7,832 nucleotides of DNA from Spirochaetaceae bacterium (GCA_031255655.1 JAIRSB010000117.1:1-7832), one strand, 5' to 3'; shown: positions 1-7,063, numbered from the stretch's first letter. A program made the numbers and translations. Notes: generated by a model from the sequence alone, not told the origin.

Positions 1-6
1 AAGCCA

Positions 7-33
7 TTGACATGAAAAACGGAGTCTTATACT
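7..33 (+). promoter_or_regulatory. Candidate sigma70-type promoter for the sulfate operon
   Basis: A perfect -35 hexamer TTGACA lies at 7-12. A five-of-six -10 hexamer TATACT lies at 28-33, with a rather short 15-base spacer; TACTGT at 30-35 would give a 17-base spacer but is a poorer match. Transcription would start near 40, leaving a leader of about 60 bases before the sbp start codon. It is the only good promoter candidate ahead of the operon. The match is by eye only. Confidence 0.5.
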
Positions 34-46
34 GTAATTATCATTG

Positions 47-60
47 AATTACTAGGAATT
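47..60. promoter_or_regulatory. Possible operator: imperfect 14-base palindrome in the leader
   Basis: AATTACTAGGAATT matches its own reverse complement at 12 of 14 positions and is centred on CTAG. It sits just downstream of the candidate promoter, where a repressor could block transcription. AT-rich palindromes of this size occur often by chance and no regulator gene is in the window, so the operator role is only an inference. Confidence 0.2.
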
Positions 61-100
61 GTAGCCGGAGGAACGTCAGCCGGTTTGTAAGGAGTTTTAT

Positions 101-1162
101 ATGAATGTTCTGGTGAATATCGCGGTACCGCGCGTGTTCCTGCGGCGGCTTTTGGCCACGCTGGCGTGCGTGCTGGCGGCGTTCGTGCTTTCCGTCCCTT
201 TGTATTCGGCGGACTTTACCTTGCTAAACGTCTCTTATGACCCGACAAGGGAGCTTTACCGCGATTTTAACGAGGCTTTTTCCCGTTATTACAAGCGGCT
301 TACCGGAAACAACGTTACAATCAGGCAGTCGCACGCCGGTTCGGGCGGGCAGGCGCGCGCTGTCATCGAAGGGCTGGAAGCGGATGTCGTTACGCTGGCT
401 CTGGCCTATGATATTGATGAGATTTCCAGCAAGGCGCATACCATCGCGGCGGACTGGCAGACGCGGCTGCCGGACAACAGCGCGCCGTACACGTCTACCA
501 TCGTGTTTCTTGTAAGAGCCGGAAACCCCAAGAATATACGCGACTGGAACGATTTAACGCGCGGCGATATAAAAATCATCACACCCGACCCAAAGACCTC
601 CGGCGGGGCGCGCTGGAATTATCTGGCGGCTTGGGCTTACGGCCTTGAACAGTACAAAAGCGAGGCTGGGGCACGTGATTTTGTAAAGAAGATTTTCGCC
701 AATGTGCCGGTTCTGGATTCGGGGGCGCGGGGGGCCACGAATACTTTTGTACAGCGCGGTTTGGGTGATGTTCTTTTGGCATGGGAAAACGAGGCTTTTC
801 TTTCTATAAATGAGCTGGGCAAAAACAAATTCGAGATAGTAGTCCCTTCGTTAAGCATACTGGCCGAACCTTCTGTCGCGTGGGTTGACAGCGTGGTAAA
901 ACGGCGCGGCACGGAGGCTGTGGCGAAAGAGTACCTTAACCACCTTTACTCGAAAGAGGGGCAGCGCATAGCCGCCAAACATTACTACCGCCCGCGTGAC
1001 GCCGAAATCGCCCGCGAGTATGCGGCGCAATTTCCCGCGCTCAGGCTGGTGAACATTGACGAGACCTTCGGCGGGTGGAAAAAAGCGCAGCCTTTGCATT
1101 TTGGAGACGGCGGCGAGTTTGACAAGATGATGAGAGAGCTTCGAGGGAACAGGAGGCGTTAG
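101..1162 (+). CDS. sbp: Periplasmic sulfate/thiosulfate-binding protein (Sbp/CysP family)
   Basis: This 353-residue protein is the solute-binding component of the sulfate ABC importer encoded by the next three genes. Residues 1-16 form a basic n-region (R11, R15, R16) and 17-31 a hydrophobic core, with probable Sec cleavage near S36/A37, so the mature protein should be periplasmic. Family hallmarks are LLNVSYDPTRELY at 41-53, QSHAGSGGQA at 76-85, ADVVTLAL at 94-101 and the signature PKTSGGARW at 164-172; the SGGAR loop belongs to the sulfate-binding site in the family. The length is close to the usual 330-350 residues. The start is backed by TAAGGAG at 88-94, six bases before the ATG. Its stop codon shares one base with the cysT start, which indicates cotranscription. 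Sulfate versus thiosulfate preference cannot be told from sequence; linkage to cysHDN favours sulfate. Confidence 0.95.
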   Translation: MNVLVNIAVPRVFLRRLLATLACVLAAFVLSVPLYSADFTLLNVSYDPTRELYRDFNEAFSRYYKRLTGNNVTIRQSHAGSGGQARAVIEGLEADVVTLALAYDIDEISSKAHTIAADWQTRLPDNSAPYTSTIVFLVRAGNPKNIRDWNDLTRGDIKIITPDPKTSGGARWNYLAAWAYGLEQYKSEAGARDFVKKIFANVPVLDSGARGATNTFVQRGLGDVLLAWENEAFLSINELGKNKFEIVVPSLSILAEPSVAWVDSVVKRRGTEAVAKEYLNHLYSKEGQRIAAKHYYRPRDAEIAREYAAQFPALRLVNIDETFGGWKKAQPLHFGDGGEFDKMMRELRGNRRR

Positions 1163-2007
1163 TGAAGCAGTTACGCTTTTTCCGTAAAAGAGGGCGGGCG
1201 AAACTGCCGGGTTTCGGCCTTACGCTGGGACTTTCGCTTACATACATGACATTGCTTATATTCATCCCGTTAAGCGCGCTCGTATTGTACGCCGCGAAAA
1301 TCTCGTTCGCCGACTTTGCGGCGATTGTCTTTAATGAGCGCACCGCGGCGGCGTTCAAAGTTTCGTTCGCCTCATCGTTTTTCGCGGCGGCGTTCAATTT
1401 CTTCGCGGGGCTAATCATCGCCTGGGTGTTGACGCGCTATCGTTTTTGGGGACGGAAGCTGCTGGACGCGCTAATCGACCTTCCCTTCGCTATTCCAACG
1501 GCGGTGGCGGGCATTTCGCTGGCAACAATATTTTCGGGGAACGGCATTATCGGCTCGTTTCTGGAAAAGTTCGGCGTGAACATAGCTTACTCGAAAGGCG
1601 GCATAGTAATCGCGCTGATATTCATAGGCTTTCCGTTTGTGGTGCGGACAGTTCAGCCTGTAATAGAAGAACTTGATAAGGAAGTGGAAGAGGCGGCGGG
1701 GAGTCTGGGCGCGGACTTCTATCAGATTTTTATCCGCGTGATATTCCCCTCGCTGTTCCCCGCGCTAATTACCGGCTTCGCGCTTGCGTTTGCCAGAGGA
1801 CTGGGTGAGTACGGCTCCATCATATTTATATCGAGCAATATGCCGTACGAAAGCGAGATTGTCCCGCTGCTAATCGTTAAACAACTGCTACAGTTCAATT
1901 ACGAGGGCGCAAGCGCGATAGGCGCAAGCCTGCTGGTATGCGCCTTTGTCATGCTGCTGTGCGTAAACATATTACAGAACCTAATGGAAAAAAGGAGGGC
2001 AAAATGA
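1162..2007 (+). CDS. cysT: Sulfate ABC transporter permease CysT (CysU)
   Basis: This 281-residue inner-membrane protein is one of the two permease subunits of the CysTWA sulfate importer. About six hydrophobic segments are visible, near residues 20-45, 66-91, 105-126, 147-165, 197-218 and 251-272. The EAA loop that docks onto the ATPase is EEAAGSLGA at 176-184, followed by the typical FPSLFPALITG. LPFAIPTAVAGI at 107-118 is characteristic of the CysT/ModB permease family. The start is GTG at 1162, whose first base is the last base of the sbp stop codon; AGGAGG at 1151-1156, five bases upstream, supports it. The gene overlaps cysW by four bases (ATGA). It is called CysT rather than ModB because it lies between a sulfate-binding protein and CysW. 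Confidence 0.95.
   Translation: MKQLRFFRKRGRAKLPGFGLTLGLSLTYMTLLIFIPLSALVLYAAKISFADFAAIVFNERTAAAFKVSFASSFFAAAFNFFAGLIIAWVLTRYRFWGRKLLDALIDLPFAIPTAVAGISLATIFSGNGIIGSFLEKFGVNIAYSKGGIVIALIFIGFPFVVRTVQPVIEELDKEVEEAAGSLGADFYQIFIRVIFPSLFPALITGFALAFARGLGEYGSIIFISSNMPYESEIVPLLIVKQLLQFNYEGASAIGASLLVCAFVMLLCVNILQNLMEKRRAK
1991..1997 (+). promoter_or_regulatory. Ribosome binding site that fixes the cysW start
   Basis: AAAGGAGGG lies just inside the 3' end of cysT, with its GGAGG core six to seven bases before the ATG at 2004. An upstream in-frame ATG at 1938 lacks such a site and would add 22 residues encoded inside cysT, so 2004 is preferred. Confidence 0.75.
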
Positions 2008-2891
2008 GCAATCAGCCCTCGGCATACATGCCGCCGGCATACATGCCGCCGTCCCGTGAGCCGCCGTCCCGTGAGCCGCGCTGGATTAAGCCCGCGTTAA
2101 TCGCGTTCACTCTGCTGTTTCTCTCCGTGTTTGTGTTCATCCCGCTGGCGACCATCTTTAAGGAAGCCCTAAGCGGCGGGATTAAGACCTACATCCAAGC
2201 CATGTCCGACCCCGACGTATTCGCGTCCATAAGACTGACACTGTTTACCGCGCTACTCTGCGTCCCTGTGAATACGTTCTTCGGCGTACTTACAGCGTGG
2301 GCCGTTACCAAATTCGACTTCAGGTTCAAGCACACACTAATCACACTGATAGAGATACCCTTTGCCATATCGCCCGTTGTCGCGGGATTACTGTTCATAT
2401 TCCTGTTCGGCTCATTCGGCTGGTTCGGCTCGTACCTCATAGAACATAACATCAAGATAGTGTTTGCCGTGCCGGGCATAGTAATCGCCACAGCCTTCGT
2501 AACCTTTCCATTTGTGGCGCGGGAACTCATCCCGTTAATGCGGGAACTAGGGCGCGATGACGAGGAAGCGGCGATGACACTGGGGGCGCGTGGACTGCGG
2601 ATATTCTTCAACATAACGCTGCCAAATATCAAATGGGGCTTACTTTACGGCGTGATACTCACCAACGCCCGCGCCGTCGGCGAGTTCGGCGCGGTGGCAG
2701 TCGTCTCCGGCTCGATACGCGGCCTTACCACCACAATGCCGCTGTACATCGACATACTCTACGGCGAATATATGTTCGCCGCGGCATTCGCCGTAGCCTC
2801 ACTGCTGACCATCCTTGCCCTCGTAACCCTGTTCGTCAAAACGATAATCGAGCGCGTCCTCGCTGAACAGCGAAAACGCGCCCTAGTCTAA
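2004..2891 (+). CDS. cysW: Sulfate ABC transporter permease CysW
   Basis: This is the second permease subunit of the sulfate importer, 295 residues from the ATG at 2004. The EAA loop is EEAAMTLGARG at 187-197. Hydrophobic segments lie near 31-52, 76-101, 113-137, 153-172, 208-235 and 256-281. IEIPFAISPVVAGL at 116-129 is typical of CysW. The start overlaps the cysT stop as ATGA, which suggests translational coupling. The N-terminus is unusual: residues 7-26, before the first membrane segment, consist of AYMPP twice and then SREPP/SREPR, produced by two adjacent 15-base tandem duplications. This proline-rich stretch should be cytoplasmic and is not part of the conserved permease fold. The gene ends 16 bases before cysA. 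The CysW assignment rests on gene order and family motifs. Confidence 0.95.
   Translation: MSNQPSAYMPPAYMPPSREPPSREPRWIKPALIAFTLLFLSVFVFIPLATIFKEALSGGIKTYIQAMSDPDVFASIRLTLFTALLCVPVNTFFGVLTAWAVTKFDFRFKHTLITLIEIPFAISPVVAGLLFIFLFGSFGWFGSYLIEHNIKIVFAVPGIVIATAFVTFPFVARELIPLMRELGRDDEEAAMTLGARGLRIFFNITLPNIKWGLLYGVILTNARAVGEFGAVAVVSGSIRGLTTTMPLYIDILYGEYMFAAAFAVASLLTILALVTLFVKTIIERVLAEQRKRALV
2021..2080 (+). repeat. Two adjacent 15-base tandem duplications inside cysW
   Basis: GGCATACATGCCGCC occurs twice head to tail at 2021-2035 and 2036-2050 with no mismatch. GTCCCGTGAGCCGCC at 2051-2065 follows and is repeated at 2066-2080 with one mismatch at the last base. Each unit is five codons, so the frame is kept, and together they encode the proline-rich leader of CysW. 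Confidence 0.95.
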
Positions 2892-2907
2892 AGTAAGGAG
2901 CAAAACC

Positions 2908-4020
2908 ATGGGTATAGAACTAACAGGCATAAATAAGAACTTCGGCAAGTTTACCGCGCTGTCGGACATAAACCTTTCCATACCGGCAGGCGAAATCACA
3001 GCGCTGCTGGGACCCTCCGGTTCCGGGAAAACCACACTGTTAAGGATAATCGCCGGCCTTGAAAGCCCCGATTCAGGCAGCGTCAGCTTCTTTGGGGAGG
3101 ACACCACATGGAAACGCATTAGAGAGCGCAAAGTAGGCTTTGTGTTTCAGCATTACGCGCTGTTTAGACACATGAGCGTATTTGAGAACATAGCCTTCGG
3201 ACTAAAAGTCCGCCCCCGCGCCCTGCGCCCCAGCAAAGAAGCCATACGCGAGAAAGTGCTGTCCCTCCTTTCGATGGTGCAGCTAGAAGCCCTTGCGAAC
3301 CGCCTCCCCGCCGAACTCAGCGGCGGGCAGAAACAGCGCGTCGCGCTGGCGCGCGCTTTGGCAGTAGAACCCCAAGTACTGCTGCTGGACGAACCCTTCG
3401 GCGCGTTGGACGCTAAAGTAAGACAGGAATTACGCCGCGCTCTGCGCTTCCTTCACGACGAAATACACGTTACCAGCGTATTCGTTACCCACGACCAAGA
3501 GGAAGCTCTGGAAGTTTCTGATAACATAGTAATCCTGAACAAAGGCCGCATTGAGCAGACTGGCTCGCCTGAGGACGTGTACGACAACCCCGCTAACCCC
3601 TTTGTCTACAGCTTTCTAGGCAGCGTCAACCTGTTCCACGCCCGCCTGGACCAGGCGGGAAGCATCAACCTTGAAGACGGGGAAAGCGGCGCGGACAATG
3701 CCGCCGGCAGCCTGCCGGACGAAGTATCGTTCTTCGTCCGCCCGCACGACGTATCTCTTAGCCTTAGCAACGAGGACGGCAAAGGCCTTGAGGCCGTCAT
3801 CATAGACCACCGGCTGCTAGGCAGCCGCGTCCGCGTGAACGTCCGCACACTAAGCGGCGGCAAAGACATAGAGGCGGACATAGACAAGAAACATTGGAAG
3901 CATATAAAGGGCGACACATTAGCCCAAAACGAGCAAAGCGCCGAAAAGAGAGTATACATCCGCTTTCTAGGCGCGAAAATATATTCTAAAGACGAAAATT
4001 GGAGTGATTATGTCATCTGA
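2908..4020 (+). CDS. cysA: Sulfate ABC transporter ATP-binding protein CysA
   Basis: This 370-residue cytoplasmic ATPase powers the CysTW channel. All nucleotide-binding elements are present: Walker A GPSGSGKTT at 35-43, Q-loop Q81, signature LSGGQ at 137-141, Walker B VLLLDEP at 157-163 with catalytic E162, D-loop GALD at 165-168, and switch H195. After about residue 240 comes a C-terminal region of about 130 residues with SFFVRPHDVSL, which fits the TOBE-like domain found in CysA. The length is typical (E. coli CysA has about 365 residues). The start ATG is preceded by TAAGGAG at 2894-2900. The 3' end overlaps cysH by 11 bases. FVRPHD and the cys context separate it from generic CUT1/MOI-type ATPases. 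Confidence 0.96.
   Translation: MGIELTGINKNFGKFTALSDINLSIPAGEITALLGPSGSGKTTLLRIIAGLESPDSGSVSFFGEDTTWKRIRERKVGFVFQHYALFRHMSVFENIAFGLKVRPRALRPSKEAIREKVLSLLSMVQLEALANRLPAELSGGQKQRVALARALAVEPQVLLLDEPFGALDAKVRQELRRALRFLHDEIHVTSVFVTHDQEEALEVSDNIVILNKGRIEQTGSPEDVYDNPANPFVYSFLGSVNLFHARLDQAGSINLEDGESGADNAAGSLPDEVSFFVRPHDVSLSLSNEDGKGLEAVIIDHRLLGSRVRVNVRTLSGGKDIEADIDKKHWKHIKGDTLAQNEQSAEKRVYIRFLGAKIYSKDENWSDYVI
4001..4004 (+). promoter_or_regulatory. Ribosome binding site that fixes the cysH start
   Basis: GGAG at 4001-4004 lies five bases before the ATG at 4010. A GTG at 4004, two codons upstream in the same frame, would sit inside this site and is therefore unlikely to be the start. Confidence 0.65.
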
Positions 4021-4789
4021 GAACAACGGCAAACCGCGCGGCGAGAGCGAACAATTCCTATCCCGCGTAACATCCGCCATCAAGGGGAAAATCTATTTAG
4101 CCTACAGCTATCAGGCTGAGGACACCGTCGCGCTGGATATGCTGGTCAAAAGCGCAGCGGCGGACACCGGAGTATTCACGCTGGATACCGGGAAACTGTT
4201 CCCGGAACTGGCAGCCTACCACATGGAAGTAGAAAAGTTCTTTGGGTTAAGCATAGAACGCCTGCACCCAGATTCCAGCGAAGTAATAGAACTGGAAGCC
4301 GGGCAGGGCGAGTTTGGCATGAGAGACAGCATAGAGGCACGAAAACACTGCTGCGACATCCGCAAAGTGCGCCCCCTGTCCCGCCTTCTGGCAGGGAAAA
4401 GCGCGTGGCTTACCGGCTTACGCGCCGCGCAGTCGGTAACCCGCGCCGGAATGCGCCTTTTGGAGTACGACGAGCAATTCGGCCTTATAAAGATAAACCC
4501 CCTTGTGCACTGGAGCGAAGAAGACATAAACGAGTACATCGAAAAGCACGGACTGCCGCGCAACCCGCTCTATGAAAAAGGCTTTCGCAGCATAGGCTGT
4601 ATGCCCTGCACACGACCGGTGCGGGAAGGAGAAGACATCAGAGCCGGCAGATGGTGGTGGGAAGACCCCACCCAGCGTGAATGCGGCTGCATGGTAAAGC
4701 AGGGACAATCAAAGCAGCAGGGACAAGAACCCCGCCAGCATAGCGAGAAGAAACATGAAAGAAACAGCGCGACAATCAAACTTGGATAA
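4010..4789 (+). CDS. cysH: Assimilatory adenylylsulfate (APS) reductase, [4Fe-4S] type
   Basis: This 259-residue cytoplasmic protein of the PP-loop superfamily reduces APS to sulfite and AMP with electrons from thioredoxin or a similar donor. The nucleotide-binding start is YSYQAEDTV at 32-40. Cys114-Cys115 (KHCCDIRKVRPL) together with Cys197 and Cys200 (GCMPCTRPV) form the quartet that ligates a [4Fe-4S] cluster in bacterial APS reductases; PAPS-specific enzymes such as E. coli CysH lack it. The catalytic cysteine is C225 in RECG. The usual ECGLH-like ending is here ECGCM, so the conserved His is replaced and a second cysteine, C227, is added. A Q/K/E-rich tail of about 30 residues follows and extends 35 bases into cysD. 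The start is ATG 4010, which overlaps the cysA stop. The absence of cysC in the operon agrees with APS as substrate. Confidence 0.93.
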   Translation: MSSENNGKPRGESEQFLSRVTSAIKGKIYLAYSYQAEDTVALDMLVKSAAADTGVFTLDTGKLFPELAAYHMEVEKFFGLSIERLHPDSSEVIELEAGQGEFGMRDSIEARKHCCDIRKVRPLSRLLAGKSAWLTGLRAAQSVTRAGMRLLEYDEQFGLIKINPLVHWSEEDINEYIEKHGLPRNPLYEKGFRSIGCMPCTRPVREGEDIRAGRWWWEDPTQRECGCMVKQGQSKQQGQEPRQHSEKKHERNSATIKLG

Positions 4790-5651
4790 ACTCGAATCGC
4801 AGAGCGTCTTTATAATCAGGGAAGCCTATAAATCCTTCAAAAACTTAGGAATGCTGTGGTCTATAGGCAAAGACAGCACAGTATTACTGTGGCTGGCGAA
4901 GAAAGCATTCTTTGGCCACGTCCCCTTCGAGCTAATCCATATAGACACAGGCTTTAAGATACCGGAAATGATAAGCTACCGCGACAAACTGGCGAAAGAG
5001 TTGCAGCTAAGACTAGTAGTAGGCCAAAACAAAGAAGCCATAGCCGGAAAACGTACATTCCTTGACGGCGTTGACCGTGTAAACTGCTGCCGTGAACTAA
5101 AGACCAAAGCCCTCCGCGCCACGCTGGGCGGCAGCGCGCCGCGCCGCGTTTATGACCCGCGAAGCGGCCAATGGCACGAACTAGAGACAGGCGAACCCTA
5201 CAACGCGGTGATAGTCGGTGCGCGAAGCGACGAGGAAGGCAGCCGCTCGAAAGAGCGGGTATTCTCCGCCCGCGACGAGAAAAGCGAGTGGGACGCGAGC
5301 GCGCAGCCGCCTGAACTATGGAACCTTTACAAAACCGAGTTTGCGCCCAAAACCCACGTGCGGGTGCACCCGCTTTTAGAGTGGACGGAACTTAACATCT
5401 GGGAATACATAGAGCGGGAACAAATCCCCACCATATCGATTTACTATGACCAGGGGAATGGCAAACGCTACCGCTCGCTGGGCTGTTACCCCTGTACAAG
5501 CCCCGTCGAATCCCGCGCCCGCAGCCCGCGCGAAGTGATAGAAGAACTCAGCAGCGGCAAGTTCCGCAACATTGCCGAGCGTTCAGGGCGCGCGCAGGAT
5601 AAAGACGGCGGAGGGACGCTGGAAATCTTACGAAAAGAGGGCTATATGTGA
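4755..5651 (+). CDS. cysD: Sulfate adenylyltransferase subunit 2 (CysD)
   Basis: This 298-residue protein is the catalytic subunit of the CysDN-type ATP sulfurylase, which forms APS and pyrophosphate from ATP and sulfate. The PP-loop is SIGKDS at 36-41 in MLWSIGKDSTVLLWLAKKAF. IHIDTGFKIPEM at 61-72, GARSDEEGSRSKER at 155-168 and HPLLEWTELNIWEYI at 205-219 are family motifs. The length is close to E. coli CysD (about 302). Unlike E. coli CysD it has Cys111-Cys112 (NCCRELKT) and a CxxC at 244-247 (GCYPCT), in places that line up with the Fe-S ligands of CysH. About 20 extra residues (roughly 129-148) precede the GAR motif. The start lies inside cysH and has only a weak AGAAG ribosome site, which suggests coupling; DKLESQSVFIIREAY follows as expected. 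The stop shares one base with cysN. Confidence 0.95.
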   Translation: MKETARQSNLDKLESQSVFIIREAYKSFKNLGMLWSIGKDSTVLLWLAKKAFFGHVPFELIHIDTGFKIPEMISYRDKLAKELQLRLVVGQNKEAIAGKRTFLDGVDRVNCCRELKTKALRATLGGSAPRRVYDPRSGQWHELETGEPYNAVIVGARSDEEGSRSKERVFSARDEKSEWDASAQPPELWNLYKTEFAPKTHVRVHPLLEWTELNIWEYIEREQIPTISIYYDQGNGKRYRSLGCYPCTSPVESRARSPREVIEELSSGKFRNIAERSGRAQDKDGGGTLEILRKEGYM

Positions 5652-7033
5652 TGGGAAACGGGAACGAGCGCGAGGAGCGCATGAACATCGTCATAACTGG
5701 GCACGTAGACCACGGGAAGAGTACGCTGATAGGCCGTTTCCTTGCCGATACCGGCTCTCTGCCGGAGGGTAAGCTGCAAGCCGTGCGCGACAACTGTCAG
5801 AAAAGCGGGCGCGTATTTGAGTACGCCTTTCTGCTGGATGCGCTGGAGGACGAGCAGAATCAGGGCATTACGATAGACAGCGCGCGAATCTTTTTTAAGA
5901 GTGCACTTAGGGAATACATCATAATAGACGCGCCCGGGCATATCGAGTTCCTGCGGAACATGCTAAGCGGGGCCTCCCGCGCCGAAGCCGCACTGCTTGT
6001 AATCGACGCGGTGGAAGGCGTGGCGGAAAACTCTAGGCGGCACGGCTTGCTGCTTTCGCTGCTGGGCGTTACGCAGGTGGTCGTTGTGGTGAACAAGATG
6101 GACCTTGCCGGCTATGACGAGGGGGTTTTTAACGGCATAAAGGCGGAATACGAACGGTATCTGGAAAAGCTGCGCGTGCGCCCGCAGGCCTTTGTGCCGG
6201 TAAGCGCGCGCGAGGGGAAGAACATCATAAGCCGTGCGGAAGAGACGGCGTGGTATAAGGGCAAAACCGTGCTGGAGGCGCTGGACAGTTTTGCCCCGCT
6301 CGCCTCCGCCGCGAAGTCCTTTTTCGCCATGCCTGTGCAGGATGTATACCGATTTAGCAGCGATAATGACGAGCGGCGCATATACGCCGGCACTGTGGTA
6401 AGCGGCGCGGTGCGCGCCGGAGAGGCGGTGCGTTTTATTCCTTCGGGTAAAGAAGCGCATATTAAAAACATTGAGGTGTGGAACGCTCCGCCTAAATCCT
6501 GTGCGAGGGCGGGAGAGGCTTCGGGTTTTACGCTCGCTGAGGACATATACGTTAAGCGCGGCGAGGTTATGGTAAAGCAGGCCGAAAACGCGGCGGTGGC
6601 GGCGGCCTTGAAGGTGCGCGCCAATGTGATATGGCTGGGCGGGCGGCCTTTTAGCTTTGGTAAGAGCTACCTGCTAAAGCTGGGCTGCGCTAAAGTAGAG
6701 GCGCGGCTGGAAAAGATAGAATGTTTTTTGGGTGCGGTAGAGCAGGGGCCGCAGCCTCCCAGCCAGTTGTCCCGCAATGAATCGGGCAGTGTGATACTGG
6801 AGTTTTCGCGTCCTATAGCGCTTTCTTCGTTCTACGATAACGCCGATTTGGGGCGTTTTGTCATTGTGGATGGCTATGACGCCGCCGGTGGTGGCATTGT
6901 GCTTGAAAACCTGACTGATAAGGATAGATGGGACAGCCTTTCCGCCTTCGAGGGCGCACGAGACTCCGGCTTGTCCGGCTTTGAGGACGAACTGTTCGCC
7001 TTACTAAAGAGATACTTCCCGCATAGGTTCTAG
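5651..7033 (+). CDS. cysN: Sulfate adenylyltransferase subunit 1, GTPase (CysN)
   Basis: This 460-residue EF-Tu-like GTPase couples GTP hydrolysis to APS synthesis by CysD. The G motifs are G1 GHVDHGKS at 17-24, switch T74 in NQGITID, G3 DAPG at 93-96, G4 NKMD at 148-151 and G5 SAR at 185-187. From about 220 onward there are two beta-barrel-like domains (AGTVVSGAVRAGEAVRF is a typical domain-2 strand). GHVDHGKST differs from GSVDDGKST of E. coli CysN and marks the subtype I associate with clostridia and deltaproteobacteria. A tail with FEDELFALLKRYFPHRF ends the protein; no CysC kinase domain is fused. The chosen ATG overlaps the cysD stop (TGATG) and has AGAGGG at 5636-5641. GTG 5648, or ATG 5681 behind GAGGAG at 5672-5677, are alternative starts; the latter puts MNIVITG first. 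Confidence 0.93.
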   Translation: MGNGNEREERMNIVITGHVDHGKSTLIGRFLADTGSLPEGKLQAVRDNCQKSGRVFEYAFLLDALEDEQNQGITIDSARIFFKSALREYIIIDAPGHIEFLRNMLSGASRAEAALLVIDAVEGVAENSRRHGLLLSLLGVTQVVVVVNKMDLAGYDEGVFNGIKAEYERYLEKLRVRPQAFVPVSAREGKNIISRAEETAWYKGKTVLEALDSFAPLASAAKSFFAMPVQDVYRFSSDNDERRIYAGTVVSGAVRAGEAVRFIPSGKEAHIKNIEVWNAPPKSCARAGEASGFTLAEDIYVKRGEVMVKQAENAAVAAALKVRANVIWLGGRPFSFGKSYLLKLGCAKVEARLEKIECFLGAVEQGPQPPSQLSRNESGSVILEFSRPIALSSFYDNADLGRFVIVDGYDAAGGGIVLENLTDKDRWDSLSAFEGARDSGLSGFEDELFALLKRYFPHRF

Positions 7034-7039
7034 ATGCCC

Positions 7040-7060
7040 GCTCAACGCGAAGCGTTGAGC
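7040..7060. repeat. Perfect 9-bp hairpin with GAA triloop, right after cysN
   Basis: The arms GCTCAACGC (7040-7048) and GCGTTGAGC (7052-7060) pair perfectly around a GAA loop. The core GCGAAGC is the known unusually stable DNA mini-hairpin. It starts six bases after the cysN stop codon. No T-tract follows, so it is not a classical intrinsic terminator, but it could protect the 3' end of the operon mRNA or assist termination. Confidence 0.9.
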
Positions 7061-7063
7061 TTG

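Noticed and set aside
1..100. SAM or T-box riboswitch upstream of sbp
   Set aside because: The leader is only about 60 bases, has no terminator hairpin and none of the conserved cores; the AGCCGG direct repeat at 63-83 gives only a weak stem.
155..175. Lipobox in the Sbp signal peptide (TLAC at residues 20-23)
   Set aside because: The residue at -3 is Thr and the Cys sits in the middle of the hydrophobic core with another dozen hydrophobic residues after it, so ordinary Sec cleavage near 36-37 fits better.
1938..2003. Longer cysW starting at ATG 1938
   Set aside because: It lies wholly inside cysT, has no ribosome site and adds 22 residues unlike CysW. The ATG at 2004 has a strong GGAGG and an ATGA overlap.
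2189..2632. 147-codon open frame on the minus strand inside cysW, and similar long antisense frames in cysH, cysD and cysN
   Set aside because: They lie opposite strongly conserved genes, show no recognisable domain and are the expected antisense shadows of GC-rich coding DNA.
3199..3216. Sequence GGACTAAAAGTCC in cysA resembling the palindrome at 7319-7332
   Set aside because: It encodes conserved-position CysA residues in frame and is short enough to match by chance.
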